A stretch of DNA of 11,288 nucleotides. Origin: Syntrophomonadaceae bacterium. GTDB lineage: Bacteria > Bacillota_D > Dethiobacteria > DTU022 > PWGO01. The position numbers and the translations under genes were made by a program. Where the stretch lies: contig PWGT01000007.1 in NCBI GenBank assembly GCA_003554535.1, positions 1-11,288 of the forward strand, given 5' to 3'. The notes under the pieces were generated by a model that saw only the letters and a list, made by a program, of their open reading frames with translations, did no database searches and was not told the origin of the DNA. Positions 1 through 6,510 of the stretch are shown here, one piece after another. How positions within the stretch are numbered: position 1 is the stretch's first letter; every line of letters begins with the position of its first letter.

Positions 1-10
1 TATGAAATTA

Positions 11-16
11 TATAAT
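11..16 (+). promoter_or_regulatory. -10 box of the tRNA-Arg promoter
   Basis: A perfect TATAAT lies 34 bases before the tRNA. The -35 element would fall left of the window start, so only half the promoter can be seen. The surrounding sequence is very AT-rich, so a chance match is possible. Confidence 0.4.
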
Positions 17-49
17 ATATCTTAGCAAGAAAAAGTAAAGACAAGATAT

Positions 50-125
50 GCGCCTGTAGCTCAGGGGATAGAGCAGCGGACTTCTAATCCGTTAGTCGGG
101 GGTTCGAATCCTCCCAGGCGCGCCA
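50..125 (+). tRNA. tRNA-Arg (anticodon UCU), CCA encoded
   Basis: The full cloverleaf can be drawn by eye. The 7-bp acceptor stem is GCGCCTG (50-56) with CAGGCGC (115-121), followed by discriminator G122 and an encoded CCA at 123-125. The D-arm is GCTC/GAGC. The anticodon stem is GCGGA/TCCGT around the loop CTTCTAA, giving anticodon TCT, which reads AGA and AGG arginine codons. The T-arm is GGGGG-TTCGAAT-CCTCC with one G-U pair. No neighbouring tRNA is visible downstream, where a REP-like hairpin begins within 15 bases. Confidence 0.97.
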
Positions 126-137
126 CTTTTAATGGAT

Positions 138-171
138 CAGGCAAGGGGACGGTTCCTCTGCCTGTCCCCTT
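138..171 (+). repeat. REP-like palindromic repeat, copy 1
   Basis: The segment contains AAGGGGAC (143-150) pairing with GTCCCCTT (164-171). An alternative pairing is CAGGCA (138-143) with TGCCTG (159-164). Its core at 140-164 matches 23 of 25 positions with the reverse complement of 2547-2571. Hairpins built on GGGGACGGTTC and GTCCCC are scattered repeats in many Bacillota genomes. Such repeats are associated with Y1 (REP-associated) transposases, and a remnant of one lies directly beside this copy. Confidence 0.7.
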
Positions 172-194
172 ACTCCTTATACTTTGATCAATAA

Positions 195-272
195 CTATTT
201 TTTTCGTTTATTTCCACGTAGCATTACATGATCAGTTCCAGATGTACTCAGTTCTCCAAGCCGTCTTGGTAT
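195..272 (-). pseudogene. N-terminal remnant of a REP-associated tyrosine (Y1) transposase
   Basis: Read on the minus strand from 272, the frame gives 25 residues before a TAG at 197-195. They include PRRLGEL, then TSGTDHVMLRGNKRKK. This matches the well-known beginning of IS200-like/RAYT transposases, which start MPRR and continue into a YHVMxRG block carrying the catalytic-domain His region. The initiator here is ATA instead of ATG, although a GAGGAG ribosome site still sits about 9 bases upstream. The rest of the protein, including the catalytic tyrosine and HUH motif, is missing, and the frame runs out just before the REP-like hairpin at 138-171. This is a dead fragment recognised from motif memory, so moderate confidence. 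Confidence 0.6.
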
Positions 273-303
273 TGACTACAACTCCTCACGTTCTTTCCGA
301 ATC

Positions 304-353
304 AATTTTAGGTTTTCACTTTAAATGACCTGGGAATCCTAAAATTCTTTTTT
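304..353 (+). other. Inverted repeat with T-tract between the transposase remnant and the MCP gene
   Basis: AATTTTAGG (304-312) pairs perfectly with CCTAAAATT (338-346) across a 25-base loop, followed by CTTTTTT on the plus strand. It resembles a weak plus-strand terminator with a large loop. It does not face the minus-strand chemotaxis gene, for which no clear terminator is visible. Confidence 0.3.
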
Positions 354-370
354 CGATCCACTCTGTAACA

Positions 371-2155
371 TTAACTCAATAATTTTTTGTTTCTCCCGGA
401 ATCTCCGGATAGCTGAAATGATCTGGTAACATTATTTAATTCCGTAGCTTCCGAACTCATGCTTTCACTTGAACTGGCTATTTCTTCTACCAAAGCTGAA
501 TTTTGCTGAGTAACCTCATTTAATTCTTCCAGATCCTTGGCAATATCATCTACCTCACCAACAGTTTTTTGGGTGTTATTCACAATTTGATCCATAAGTT
601 CCTTTGTATTGTTCATCACTTTGTTACCATACTGGACTTTTTCAACACTCTTATTGACTAATCTTTCTATTTCCTTAGCTGATTCTGCTGTGCGTCCTGA
701 CAAACTCCTGACCTCACTTGCTACTACTGCAAAACCACGTCCATATTCTCCCACTCGGGCAGCCTCTACAGAAGCATTAAGAGAAAGCAGATTAGTCTGA
801 AAAGCTATATCATTAACCTTGGATATTATTTCGCTAATTTCCTGACTGCTTTGGGTTATGTCCTGCATGGCCTTCTGTAATTCTTCCATACCTTCTTCTT
901 CCTGCTGAACCGTTTTTAGAGTTTGATTAGAAAACTTGCTTGCTTCCGAAGCACGCAAAGCTGACTGTTGAATAGAAGAGGCTTCTTCTTCCGTGCGCTG
1001 GGCCAGATCCTGATTGCCATTGGCAATTTCATCGGAAGCATTGGAAACGTTATATGCCACATCCTGCACTCTGTTTAAAGACTCATTAAAGGCAGAAACC
1101 ATTTGGTTTAAGTTATCTGCCATTACTCCTATTTCATCACGTGAATAATGGCTAACCCCAGTATTTAAATCTCTTCTGGCTAATTTTATTAGAGCATTTT
1201 GCACTTTTTGCACCGGGTTAACCACCATGCGGCGAATCGCTATACTCATAGCAAAAATTAAAATCAAAGCTGTAAGAACAAACAACCCAACCACATAATT
1301 ACGAATATCGGTGATATTGTTTATTATTTCCTGGCGATCATTGACTACCTTAATATACCCTTCAACTTCGCCCGCATAATTGGTAAATGGAGTTAAAACT
1401 ACTCCGTATTGCTCATCTTCAGTTTGGGTAAATCTCGTTTCCCCCTGTTGAACTGACTGGAGATAATTTTGATCCACATCCCACTGATCCTCCTCAACAG
1501 TAGCAGTTATTAAACCCTCATCGGGATCCAGGATCTCGGTAGCATCAAAATCATCTGTAGCGAAAGAATATAACAAATACTCGCCGTCATATTCCTCCTG
1601 TAATTCTTCCAAAAATGTCCTGCCCAAATCTGAGCCAAACTCAAAAGAACCTGTGTGCTGACCTTCATAAAACATAGGTGCAACCACCCGGAATCCGTAG
1701 CCTCCTACTCCTCTTTCTATACCGGCTACTATCTCTTGAGATGCATTGGCTTCGTTCACAGTATCTCGAAATTCTTTCAAGCTGTCTCCATACCTTTCCG
1801 GCATGTGCAAACGCAAAAATGATTCAGAATCAGGGGTGTGGAATTGCATCTGTGCCACCTGATCATCCACTGATTCAAATACAGGCAAAAGCAATTCGGC
1901 AAGTTCTTCTCGCTCCCTTTCAGCAAATAATTCTTGCACGTGTTGGTTTTGGGCAATGCTTTGCACTGAAATTTCTGTATTGGTAATCTCTTGTTGAATA
2001 GTTCCCTCAATCGATTCAACAAGCAGATCATATTCATCTTTCTCCCTTTCCATTGCCATATTTGTGGTCATCCCTATAGTAATAAACAAAATTGCAACAA
2101 AACACACAATCACTATAGAACCAATTATACCAAATATTTTTGTTTGCAAATTCAA
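371..2155 (-). CDS. Methyl-accepting chemotaxis receptor with periplasmic dCache-type sensor
   Basis: This is a transmembrane chemoreceptor that would signal through CheW/CheA. Residues here are numbered from the upstream ATG at 2170. TM1 is about 11-33. The external sensor is about 35-285; its [13 protein letters not shown] and later [17 protein letters not shown] blocks resemble the dCache_3 family. TM2 is about 292-313, HAMP about 314-368, and the cytoplasmic coiled coil follows. The signalling hairpin tip is near 455-482 ([20 protein letters not shown]), then [12 protein letters not shown]. There is no NWETF-type CheR tether at the C-terminus. I prefer the TTG start at 2155: GGAGGT lies 7 bases before it, whereas that same GGAGGT would be inside the coding sequence if the ATG at 2170 were used, and that ATG has no ribosome site. 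It is monocistronic as far as visible; ligand unknown. Confidence 0.93.
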   Translation of the reverse strand: MNLQTKIFGIIGSIVIVCFVAILFITIGMTTNMAMEREKDEYDLLVESIEGTIQQEITNTEISVQSIAQNQHVQELFAEREREELAELLLPVFESVDDQVAQMQFHTPDSESFLRLHMPERYGDSLKEFRDTVNEANASQEIVAGIERGVGGYGFRVVAPMFYEGQHTGSFEFGSDLGRTFLEELQEEYDGEYLLYSFATDDFDATEILDPDEGLITATVEEDQWDVDQNYLQSVQQGETRFTQTEDEQYGVVLTPFTNYAGEVEGYIKVVNDRQEIINNITDIRNYVVGLFVLTALILIFAMSIAIRRMVVNPVQKVQNALIKLARRDLNTGVSHYSRDEIGVMADNLNQMVSAFNESLNRVQDVAYNVSNASDEIANGNQDLAQRTEEEASSIQQSALRASEASKFSNQTLKTVQQEEEGMEELQKAMQDITQSSQEISEIISKVNDIAFQTNLLSLNASVEAARVGEYGRGFAVVASEVRSLSGRTAESAKEIERLVNKSVEKVQYGNKVMNNTKELMDQIVNNTQKTVGEVDDIAKDLEELNEVTQQNSALVEEIASSSESMSSEATELNNVTRSFQLSGDSGRNKKLLS

Positions 2156-2288
2156 ATTCTCTACCTCCATTATTTTTGACGTTTACATTCTTAATAACAG
2201 CCTTTATAAATGGTCTTGCTATTGCCAGCAGATATCTATGTATCCAGAACTTTGATTGAATCTACCTTAGCCTCTTTTATTAAAATTA

Positions 2289-2317
2289 AGTATATAAAAA
2301 ATAACACAAAATATCAA
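2289..2317 (-). promoter_or_regulatory. Sigma-A type promoter of the chemoreceptor gene
   Basis: On the minus strand, TTGATA (2317-2312) is followed by exactly 17 bases and TATACT (2294-2289). Each box has one mismatch to the vegetative consensus. Transcription would start near 2282, giving a leader of about 125 bases before the TTG start. I saw no convincing flagellar sigma-D box (TAAA-N15-GCCGATAA) in this region, so expression is probably not tied to the flagellar regulon. Confidence 0.6.
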
Positions 2318-2347
2318 GAAATATGTAATTTTATAATGCTACCACAT

Positions 2348-2379
2348 AGGGACAGGGGGACAGGTTCATTGTCCCACCT
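2348..2379 (+). repeat. REP-like palindromic repeat, variant copy 2
   Basis: GGGACA (2357-2362) pairs with TGTCCC (2370-2375) around GGTTCAT, preceded by another GGGACAGG. It belongs to the same GGGGAC-GGTTC-GTCCC class as the copies at 138-171 and 2547-2579 but is only distantly similar. The following 160 bases hold no gene that I can recognise, only a short direct repeat CATCTGTAG at 2422-2430 and 2438-2446. Confidence 0.55.
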
Positions 2380-2546
2380 GAATAATTATCGTGTAGTAAG
2401 TATTCACAAGGGGTGACAGGTCATCTGTAGGGAATAGCATCTGTAGAAGAATTTGTTTATAGTTTCTGTAATTGTATGCTTAGGACTATAGGGCTGTATA
2501 ACCCGTTAATTAATAATATTTTTCCCTCCCCATTGAAGGGTAGACG

Positions 2547-2579
2547 CAGGCAAAAGAACCGTCCCCTTGCCCGTGCCTG
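2547..2579 (-). repeat. REP-like palindromic repeat, copy 3 (inverted relative to copy 1)
   Basis: CAGGCA (2547-2552) pairs with TGCCTG (2574-2579). The reverse complement of 2547-2571 matches 140-164 at 23 of 25 positions, with the two differences in the loop. The copies are therefore inverted repeats bracketing the chemoreceptor gene. The element ends only 12 bases before the -10 box of the hydrolase gene, and its TTGCCC (2567-2572) could act as a poor -35. Confidence 0.65.
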
Positions 2580-2586
2580 TGTTAAT

Positions 2587-2597
2587 TATGGTAAAAT
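2587..2597 (+). promoter_or_regulatory. Extended -10 promoter of the hydrolase gene
   Basis: TATGGTAAAAT fits the Gram-positive extended -10 pattern (TRTG-N-TATAAT) with one mismatch in the hexamer TAAAAT (2592-2597). If +1 lies seven bases after the last T, it falls on 2604, the A of the ATG. That would make a leaderless message. A TTGCCC inside the adjacent repeat is spaced 19 bases, too far to be a good -35. Confidence 0.45.
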
Positions 2598-2603
2598 AAA
2601 TAT

Positions 2604-3398
2604 ATGAACAGCCTAAATAGCAACAATGAAAAAAGAGAGCAAAACCTTATTCCATTCAAAAAGACAGGCATAAGATTTTTTATTGCCCTAATTGTAGTTT
2701 TTATCCTGTTTTGGCTTTACGTTAACTATTCTACTTATCCTGCAGAAGAAAAGTACTTAGCAAAAATCAAGGCAAACGAGAAGTTATCCATAGAAGAAAA
2801 CCGAGAAAGTAATTTATTCGTTATCACTCCCCAGAAAAAAAATCCAGAATACCCCTCGTTAGTTTTCTACCCGGGTGGCCTGGTAGAACCCAGCGCCTAT
2901 CTTTATAAAATGAGCCACCTAGCAATAAACCTGAAAACTAATGTCTTTATAATCCAGCCTCCCTTCAACGCTTCCATTTTTGCAATTAATTCAGCAGACA
3001 AAGTTTTTGAACATTACGAGAGCGTTAATCAAGAGAAACTTACAGAAATTTGGGTAGGCGGCCATTCGCTTGGTGGAATTGCCGCTTGCCGTTATGCAAA
3101 AAATAATCCTAATAAAATACACGGAGTATTTTTGTTTGGTAGCTATTGTGATCAAAACATAAAAGATCATGAATTTAAGATTATTTCAATAATGGGATTA
3201 GAAGATAACATAATCGACTGGGAAAACTACACTAATGCACGCCAAAACCTCCCCCCACATGCTAAAATTCAAGAAGTTGAAGGCCTCAACCACTCAGATT
3301 TTGGCAATTACGGCATACAGGACGGTGATGGAAAAAGCCAGTTAAACAACCAGGAAATTATTACTTTAATCACAAAAACTTTTCAATCGACATTTTAA
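2604..3398 (+). CDS. Membrane-anchored alpha/beta hydrolase (serine hydrolase)
   Basis: The 264-residue protein has a basic N-terminus, then one hydrophobic segment at about 24-41 that probably anchors it with the catalytic domain outside the cytoplasm. The domain shows YPGG (89-92, oxyanion-hole region), the nucleophile elbow GGHSLGG with Ser155, Asp201 in GLEDN, and His230 in GLNHSDFGNYG. This Ser-Asp-His order and the tail resemble the Abhydrolase_5-like (PF12695) family seen in many Bacillota. The substrate cannot be told; esters or peptidase-like roles are both possible. A TAA at 2592 in the same frame rules out any upstream start, and the ATG at 2604 has no Shine-Dalgarno sequence, which fits a leaderless transcript. 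It is alone on the plus strand. Confidence 0.88.
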   Translation: MNSLNSNNEKREQNLIPFKKTGIRFFIALIVVFILFWLYVNYSTYPAEEKYLAKIKANEKLSIEENRESNLFVITPQKKNPEYPSLVFYPGGLVEPSAYLYKMSHLAINLKTNVFIIQPPFNASIFAINSADKVFEHYESVNQEKLTEIWVGGHSLGGIAACRYAKNNPNKIHGVFLFGSYCDQNIKDHEFKIISIMGLEDNIIDWENYTNARQNLPPHAKIQEVEGLNHSDFGNYGIQDGDGKSQLNNQEIITLITKTFQSTF

Positions 3399-3410
3399 AG
3401 AACATACATG

Positions 3411-3575
3411 TGACGACTCCCCGGACTAAAGTCCGAGGTTTTCCCGGCGTGATTCTATAATAATTAAGTCGCTCTCTTAAAACTGTTTTTCTATTTATAA
3501 AGATCCAGCAACTCAGTCGATTCCACAAGAAGAGCTATCATTTCCCGCCTTTTCAAGAGTCTGAACCAGACTCAT
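3411..3575 (-). pseudogene. Decayed right end of an IS605-family element (tnpB C-terminal tail plus omega-RNA-like hairpin)
   Basis: On the minus strand, 3575-3513 reads MSLVQTLEKAGNDSSSCGID then stop. The block TLEKAGNDSSSCGID is, as I remember it, typical of the last residues of TnpB proteins of IS605-family elements. It is followed at 3435-3422 by the hairpin CGGACTTTAGTCCG, then GGGGAGTCGTCA ending at 3411. A hairpin followed by GGGGAG is the usual layout of the right end, which also forms the 3' end of the TnpB guide RNA. Stops occur immediately upstream in this frame, and the RuvC and zinc-finger parts are not recognisable. The boundary is only 12 bases after the hydrolase stop codon. 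Confidence 0.5.
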
Positions 3576-3580
3576 TTTTT
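3557..3580 (+). terminator. Possible rho-independent terminator (plus strand)
   Basis: GAGTCTG (3557-3563) and CAGACTC (3567-3573) form a perfect 7-bp stem with loop AAC, followed by A and six Ts. It lies 158 bases after the hydrolase gene and could end its transcript. It also lies within the putative tnpB tail, so the hairpin may be incidental. Confidence 0.45.
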
Positions 3581-3585
3581 ATTAC

Positions 3586-3768
3586 TCAACACCCCACTTC
3601 CCCATAATGTCCACAACAGTTTTTTCTGGTTTTTAATTTAATTAGGTTATTGCGAGTCGCCATTTTTAGTTTTTCCCAAAAGGGAGTCGGGCTACGCTTC
3701 CAATTACTAAAGATGGCTTTTAACGAAGGTTTGGGAGTAGCTTTAGGCTTAGAGTTGGTTCGACACAT
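3586..3768 (-). CDS. Small basic ORF with Cys-rich tail, unknown function
   Basis: This is a 60-residue reading frame if started at the ATG at 3768, where GGAGAGGGG lies about 9 bases upstream. A longer start at 3813 has no ribosome site. The product is rich in Lys and Arg (for example KPKATPKPSLK) and ends with NCCGHYGEVGC, three Cys in the last ten residues. There is no signal peptide or membrane segment. It lies downstream of the second Fe-S protein gene on the same strand and just before the IS605 remnant. I do not recognise the family. It may be a genuine small protein or part of decayed mobile DNA; the plus-strand frame across it looks like a shadow. Confidence 0.3.
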   Translation of the reverse strand: MCRTNSKPKATPKPSLKAIFSNWKRSPTPFWEKLKMATRNNLIKLKTRKNCCGHYGEVGC

Positions 3769-3882
3769 ATCTATAGTTCCCCTCTCCAAATATTTATACA
3801 TTAAATGGTGCAACTTAATACATCATAGCAATCAGCAAGGCAGACGAAATAATTCCAATACCCCTGTAGTTCTCAGAAAGAT

Positions 3883-4710
3883 TTATTTACCTATATTAAC
3901 CCGATTAGATAATCTCTCTATAACGTTGCTAACATAAGAATCATCATTTATGTTCAATTCAATGGCACCCGATTTGCAAGCGCTCACGCACCTTCCGCAT
4001 GCCATGCAGGTATCCAGTATGGTAGCCTTATTATTTCTCATCTCAATACCGCCAAAAACACACACATCTAAACAATTACCGCATCCAACGCAATCATCGG
4101 AGACAGTCACCTCTGCTCCGGGCAGCTTTACAAACCATTTGGTCAAATATGGCGATAAATAAGGTGTAGCAATTGAAATGCAACAACAAGGACAGCAACT
4201 ACATATTGTAAACAATCTTTTATGATCATCCAAATCAAGCCAGAGAGTATCAAAGGAAGCCTTGCCCGCTAAATAAATCATTCCTTTTTCCTGGGCTTTT
4301 CTAATGTGCTCTTTTGCTTCTTCCTTGGTTGCTTCTCGGCATAAGTTTGGATGAATACCACGGGCTGCCTCTCCCATAAAAATACATCCAAAACCTTGCG
4401 AAAAATCCTTACATCCGTTTGACGATCTGCAGATACAATCATTCATTATTACCCGATAGCTTGATTCATCAATAAAATGCTCAATTATCTGGGTGGGCAA
4501 AACCATTTCTTCGCTGTCAATTTCCTGATCAATAACTACCTTATCGTTTGGCAAACAAACCAGTTCATCACTCTTGGGTATGATCTTTTCGGAAACTTTT
4601 TGAGCAAGTTTGGGAAATTTTTTTAGTGGATCATATCTGTATAACCTCGGCTTGTAAGTCATTTTATATACAAGCTTGCCTATTTTCTTATACAACAATC
4701 TTTTATCCAT
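3883..4710 (-). CDS. 2[4Fe-4S] ferredoxin-type protein with CxCCxCCC motif
   Basis: A 275-residue, probably cytoplasmic iron-sulfur protein. The N-terminus is basic and has no membrane segment. A middle region has DCICRSSNGC (Cys92, 94, 100) and GCIFMG (Cys109), then the dense block CSCCPCCC (Cys170, 172, 173, 175, 176, 177). The C-terminus has two ferredoxin motifs: Cys207, 210, 213, 217 and Cys235, 238, 241, 245. The usual Pro after the fourth Cys is absent in both. The same middle motifs occur in the protein encoded at 6511-7608, so the two are paralogous over that region, but this one lacks the winged helix. AGGAGG lies 6 bases before the ATG. It is last of the minus-strand genes, 285 bases after the FAD enzyme. 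Electron transfer is implied; partners unknown. Confidence 0.88.
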   Translation of the reverse strand: MDKRLLYKKIGKLVYKMTYKPRLYRYDPLKKFPKLAQKVSEKIIPKSDELVCLPNDKVVIDQEIDSEEMVLPTQIIEHFIDESSYRVIMNDCICRSSNGCKDFSQGFGCIFMGEAARGIHPNLCREATKEEAKEHIRKAQEKGMIYLAGKASFDTLWLDLDDHKRLFTICSCCPCCCISIATPYLSPYLTKWFVKLPGAEVTVSDDCVGCGNCLDVCVFGGIEMRNNKATILDTCMACGRCVSACKSGAIELNINDDSYVSNVIERLSNRVNIGK

Positions 4711-4995
4711 AATTTCCTCCTAACTTGATAAATTTTTTGAGATATGTAGTATGGAAAACCGACTATTGTAGCAAAGCAAGAAGGAATTTAGTAGATAAAT
4801 GGATATCTGCTTATAGTGCAAGAATAACTGCTAAATATATTACTTATCACAAAAAACTATGTTCTAAATTATAATTTCGCCAAAAGTTAATACTTCCCTT
4901 TTATTGATCATAGCTGAATTATTACCGGGAGATTAACTACGTTAAATCATAGTTTTCACGACAATAAGTTTAAGATAATATTTTGCCGCTCAATT
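4711..4995. other. Intergenic region between FAD enzyme and second Fe-S gene
   Basis: These 285 AT-rich bases hold no ORF of note. On the minus strand, a TACAAT near 4772-4777 could be a -10 box for the Fe-S gene, but no matching -35 is clear. No strong terminator follows the FAD gene, so read-through is possible. Confidence 0.3.
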
Positions 4996-6399
4996 TTATT
5001 CTGCTCCCCTTAAAATTCGCCACAATTTAAGAGCACTGTCAGCGGCCATTTCCATGCCCACACCCCTTCCTCCAACATCGGAACCTACCAGGTATAAGTT
5101 CTCTATGGGGGTCTGGTGTGATGGTCTCTTATCACCAACCTGGGAAGGAGTCTGGGCTACTCCTATTACTTCTCCGGTTTTGCGCCCGGAAATACCTGCT
5201 ATATAATGTGTGTCAGTCCGCAATTTCCACTCCACATGCTTTTCGATATCAGGGAAAAGGTGTTGCATAGTGTTTTCAATACGACCCAAGACCTGTTTGC
5301 AAAATTCGCTGGCCATCTCTTTATCCTCAAGGCCCGGTAATGTCGCTGATCCGGCCAAGACTATCTGGCAGCCGTTAGGAGCCAGTGAAGGATCTACAAG
5401 AGAAGGAACGGTTACAAAAATTCCCGTCAATTTATCTTCCAATTCCGGATAGTTATTAAAATCAGGGGTATAGTAAAAAAGATGTGGTTTTACCACTTCT
5501 TTGTTCAAAGCATATTTAACAGTTACTGCTCCCAAAGAAAGGAGAAGTTCAGAGACTTTTTGCCTGTAATTTTGAGGAAAACACTCAGGCCCTGCTAACT
5601 CAACAGTTTCCTTGATTCCCGTATTACTAATTACTATGTCAGCGGGAATAAAACCGCCAGCCTCTACACCGGTAGTTTTGTTATTTTGGACAACAATTTT
5701 TTCCACAGGGCGATTGTAGCAGATTTCTCCCCCCAATATTTCCAACCTCCTTAAGTAATCAAGGGGAGGAGCTCCGGCACCGCCCAGGGGGTAGGACATA
5801 CTGCTGGAAGCAAAACTTCGGGAGAAACAATAAACAAATTCACCGGCAGAAGCCTCTTTTCGAGGAAGCACCACACCCATTGCCGTCAACGCCGTTATTA
5901 GCCTGGTAAACTGCCGGTCATGTACAAATTCCTTTGAATAATCATAAATTGAAAGGGGATCAATTTTTTCTTGTTCTTTTCTCGGCGGTATCTGAGCAAG
6001 TTTATTAAAAAAAGCCTGGGCGCCTGGCATGTTTTCAGGCAAAACCCCTATATTTTCTAACATTTTATTGATTTCACCGGGATCACCCATATCCCTGGCC
6101 CAATGAATAGTTTTGTCTCCGGTAGTAAGTTGTATAGCCGGATCGGGAGCGCAGAAAACAAGACTACCGCCTGTCAATTCACTGATCTCTCCCAAAGGAC
6201 CATTATCTCCCCGTGATAACCAATGCACACCTGTGTCATAATAAAAACCATCTTTTTCCAGGGTGGCAGCTTTCCCACCACCAAAAGGGTTTCTCTCCAG
6301 AACAGTAACTTTAGCCCCCTCGCTAGCCAGCAGAGCAGCTACTCCGGCTCCACCAACCCCGGAGCCTATGATAACAACCTCTTTGCCTCTTAATTTCAT
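4996..6399 (-). CDS. FAD-dependent oxidoreductase, phytoene desaturase / retinol saturase-like
   Basis: The 467-residue protein begins with a Rossmann FAD-binding fold: VVIIGSGVGGAG (Gly12, Gly14, Gly17), then Glu35 closing the second strand, and GGGKAATLEKDGFYYDTGVHW. It ends with LVGSDVGGRGVGMEMAADSAL, the C-terminal FAD-contact motif typical of CrtI-like amine oxidase superfamily enzymes. Length suits the family (about 460-520). Carotenoid synthesis is unlikely because no crtB or crtE gene is nearby. The gene lies between two related Fe-S protein genes, so I infer a redox enzyme that exchanges electrons with them, perhaps on a lipid or acyl substrate. A GGGGGG ribosome site lies 8 bases before the ATG. 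It begins 111 bases after the upstream Fe-S gene on the same strand. Confidence 0.88.
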   Translation of the reverse strand: MKLRGKEVVIIGSGVGGAGVAALLASEGAKVTVLERNPFGGGKAATLEKDGFYYDTGVHWLSRGDNGPLGEISELTGGSLVFCAPDPAIQLTTGDKTIHWARDMGDPGEINKMLENIGVLPENMPGAQAFFNKLAQIPPRKEQEKIDPLSIYDYSKEFVHDRQFTRLITALTAMGVVLPRKEASAGEFVYCFSRSFASSSMSYPLGGAGAPPLDYLRRLEILGGEICYNRPVEKIVVQNNKTTGVEAGGFIPADIVISNTGIKETVELAGPECFPQNYRQKVSELLLSLGAVTVKYALNKEVVKPHLFYYTPDFNNYPELEDKLTGIFVTVPSLVDPSLAPNGCQIVLAGSATLPGLEDKEMASEFCKQVLGRIENTMQHLFPDIEKHVEWKLRTDTHYIAGISGRKTGEVIGVAQTPSQVGDKRPSHQTPIENLYLVGSDVGGRGVGMEMAADSALKLWRILRGAE

Positions 6400-6510
6400 T
6401 TAAACTGCCCCCCTGCAATAATTGGTAAGATTATTAGTTGGATGAAAATAGAAAATACTCCATAACTGATTAATGAAAAGTAATAATTTAACAATTAATG
6501 TCATTGCTAA

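Noticed and set aside
50..370. tRNA-Arg as an attachment site for an integrated element
   Set aside because: No integrase gene and no direct repeat of the tRNA 3' end were seen within the window.
609..800. Plus-strand frame opposite the chemoreceptor signalling domain
   Set aside because: It is an antisense shadow of a strongly conserved MCP region, with no ribosome site and no family resemblance.
3650..3937. Plus-strand 95-residue frame over the small ORF and the end of the Fe-S gene
   Set aside because: It runs antisense into the conserved Fe-S gene and has no ribosome site; the minus-strand small ORF has a better start.
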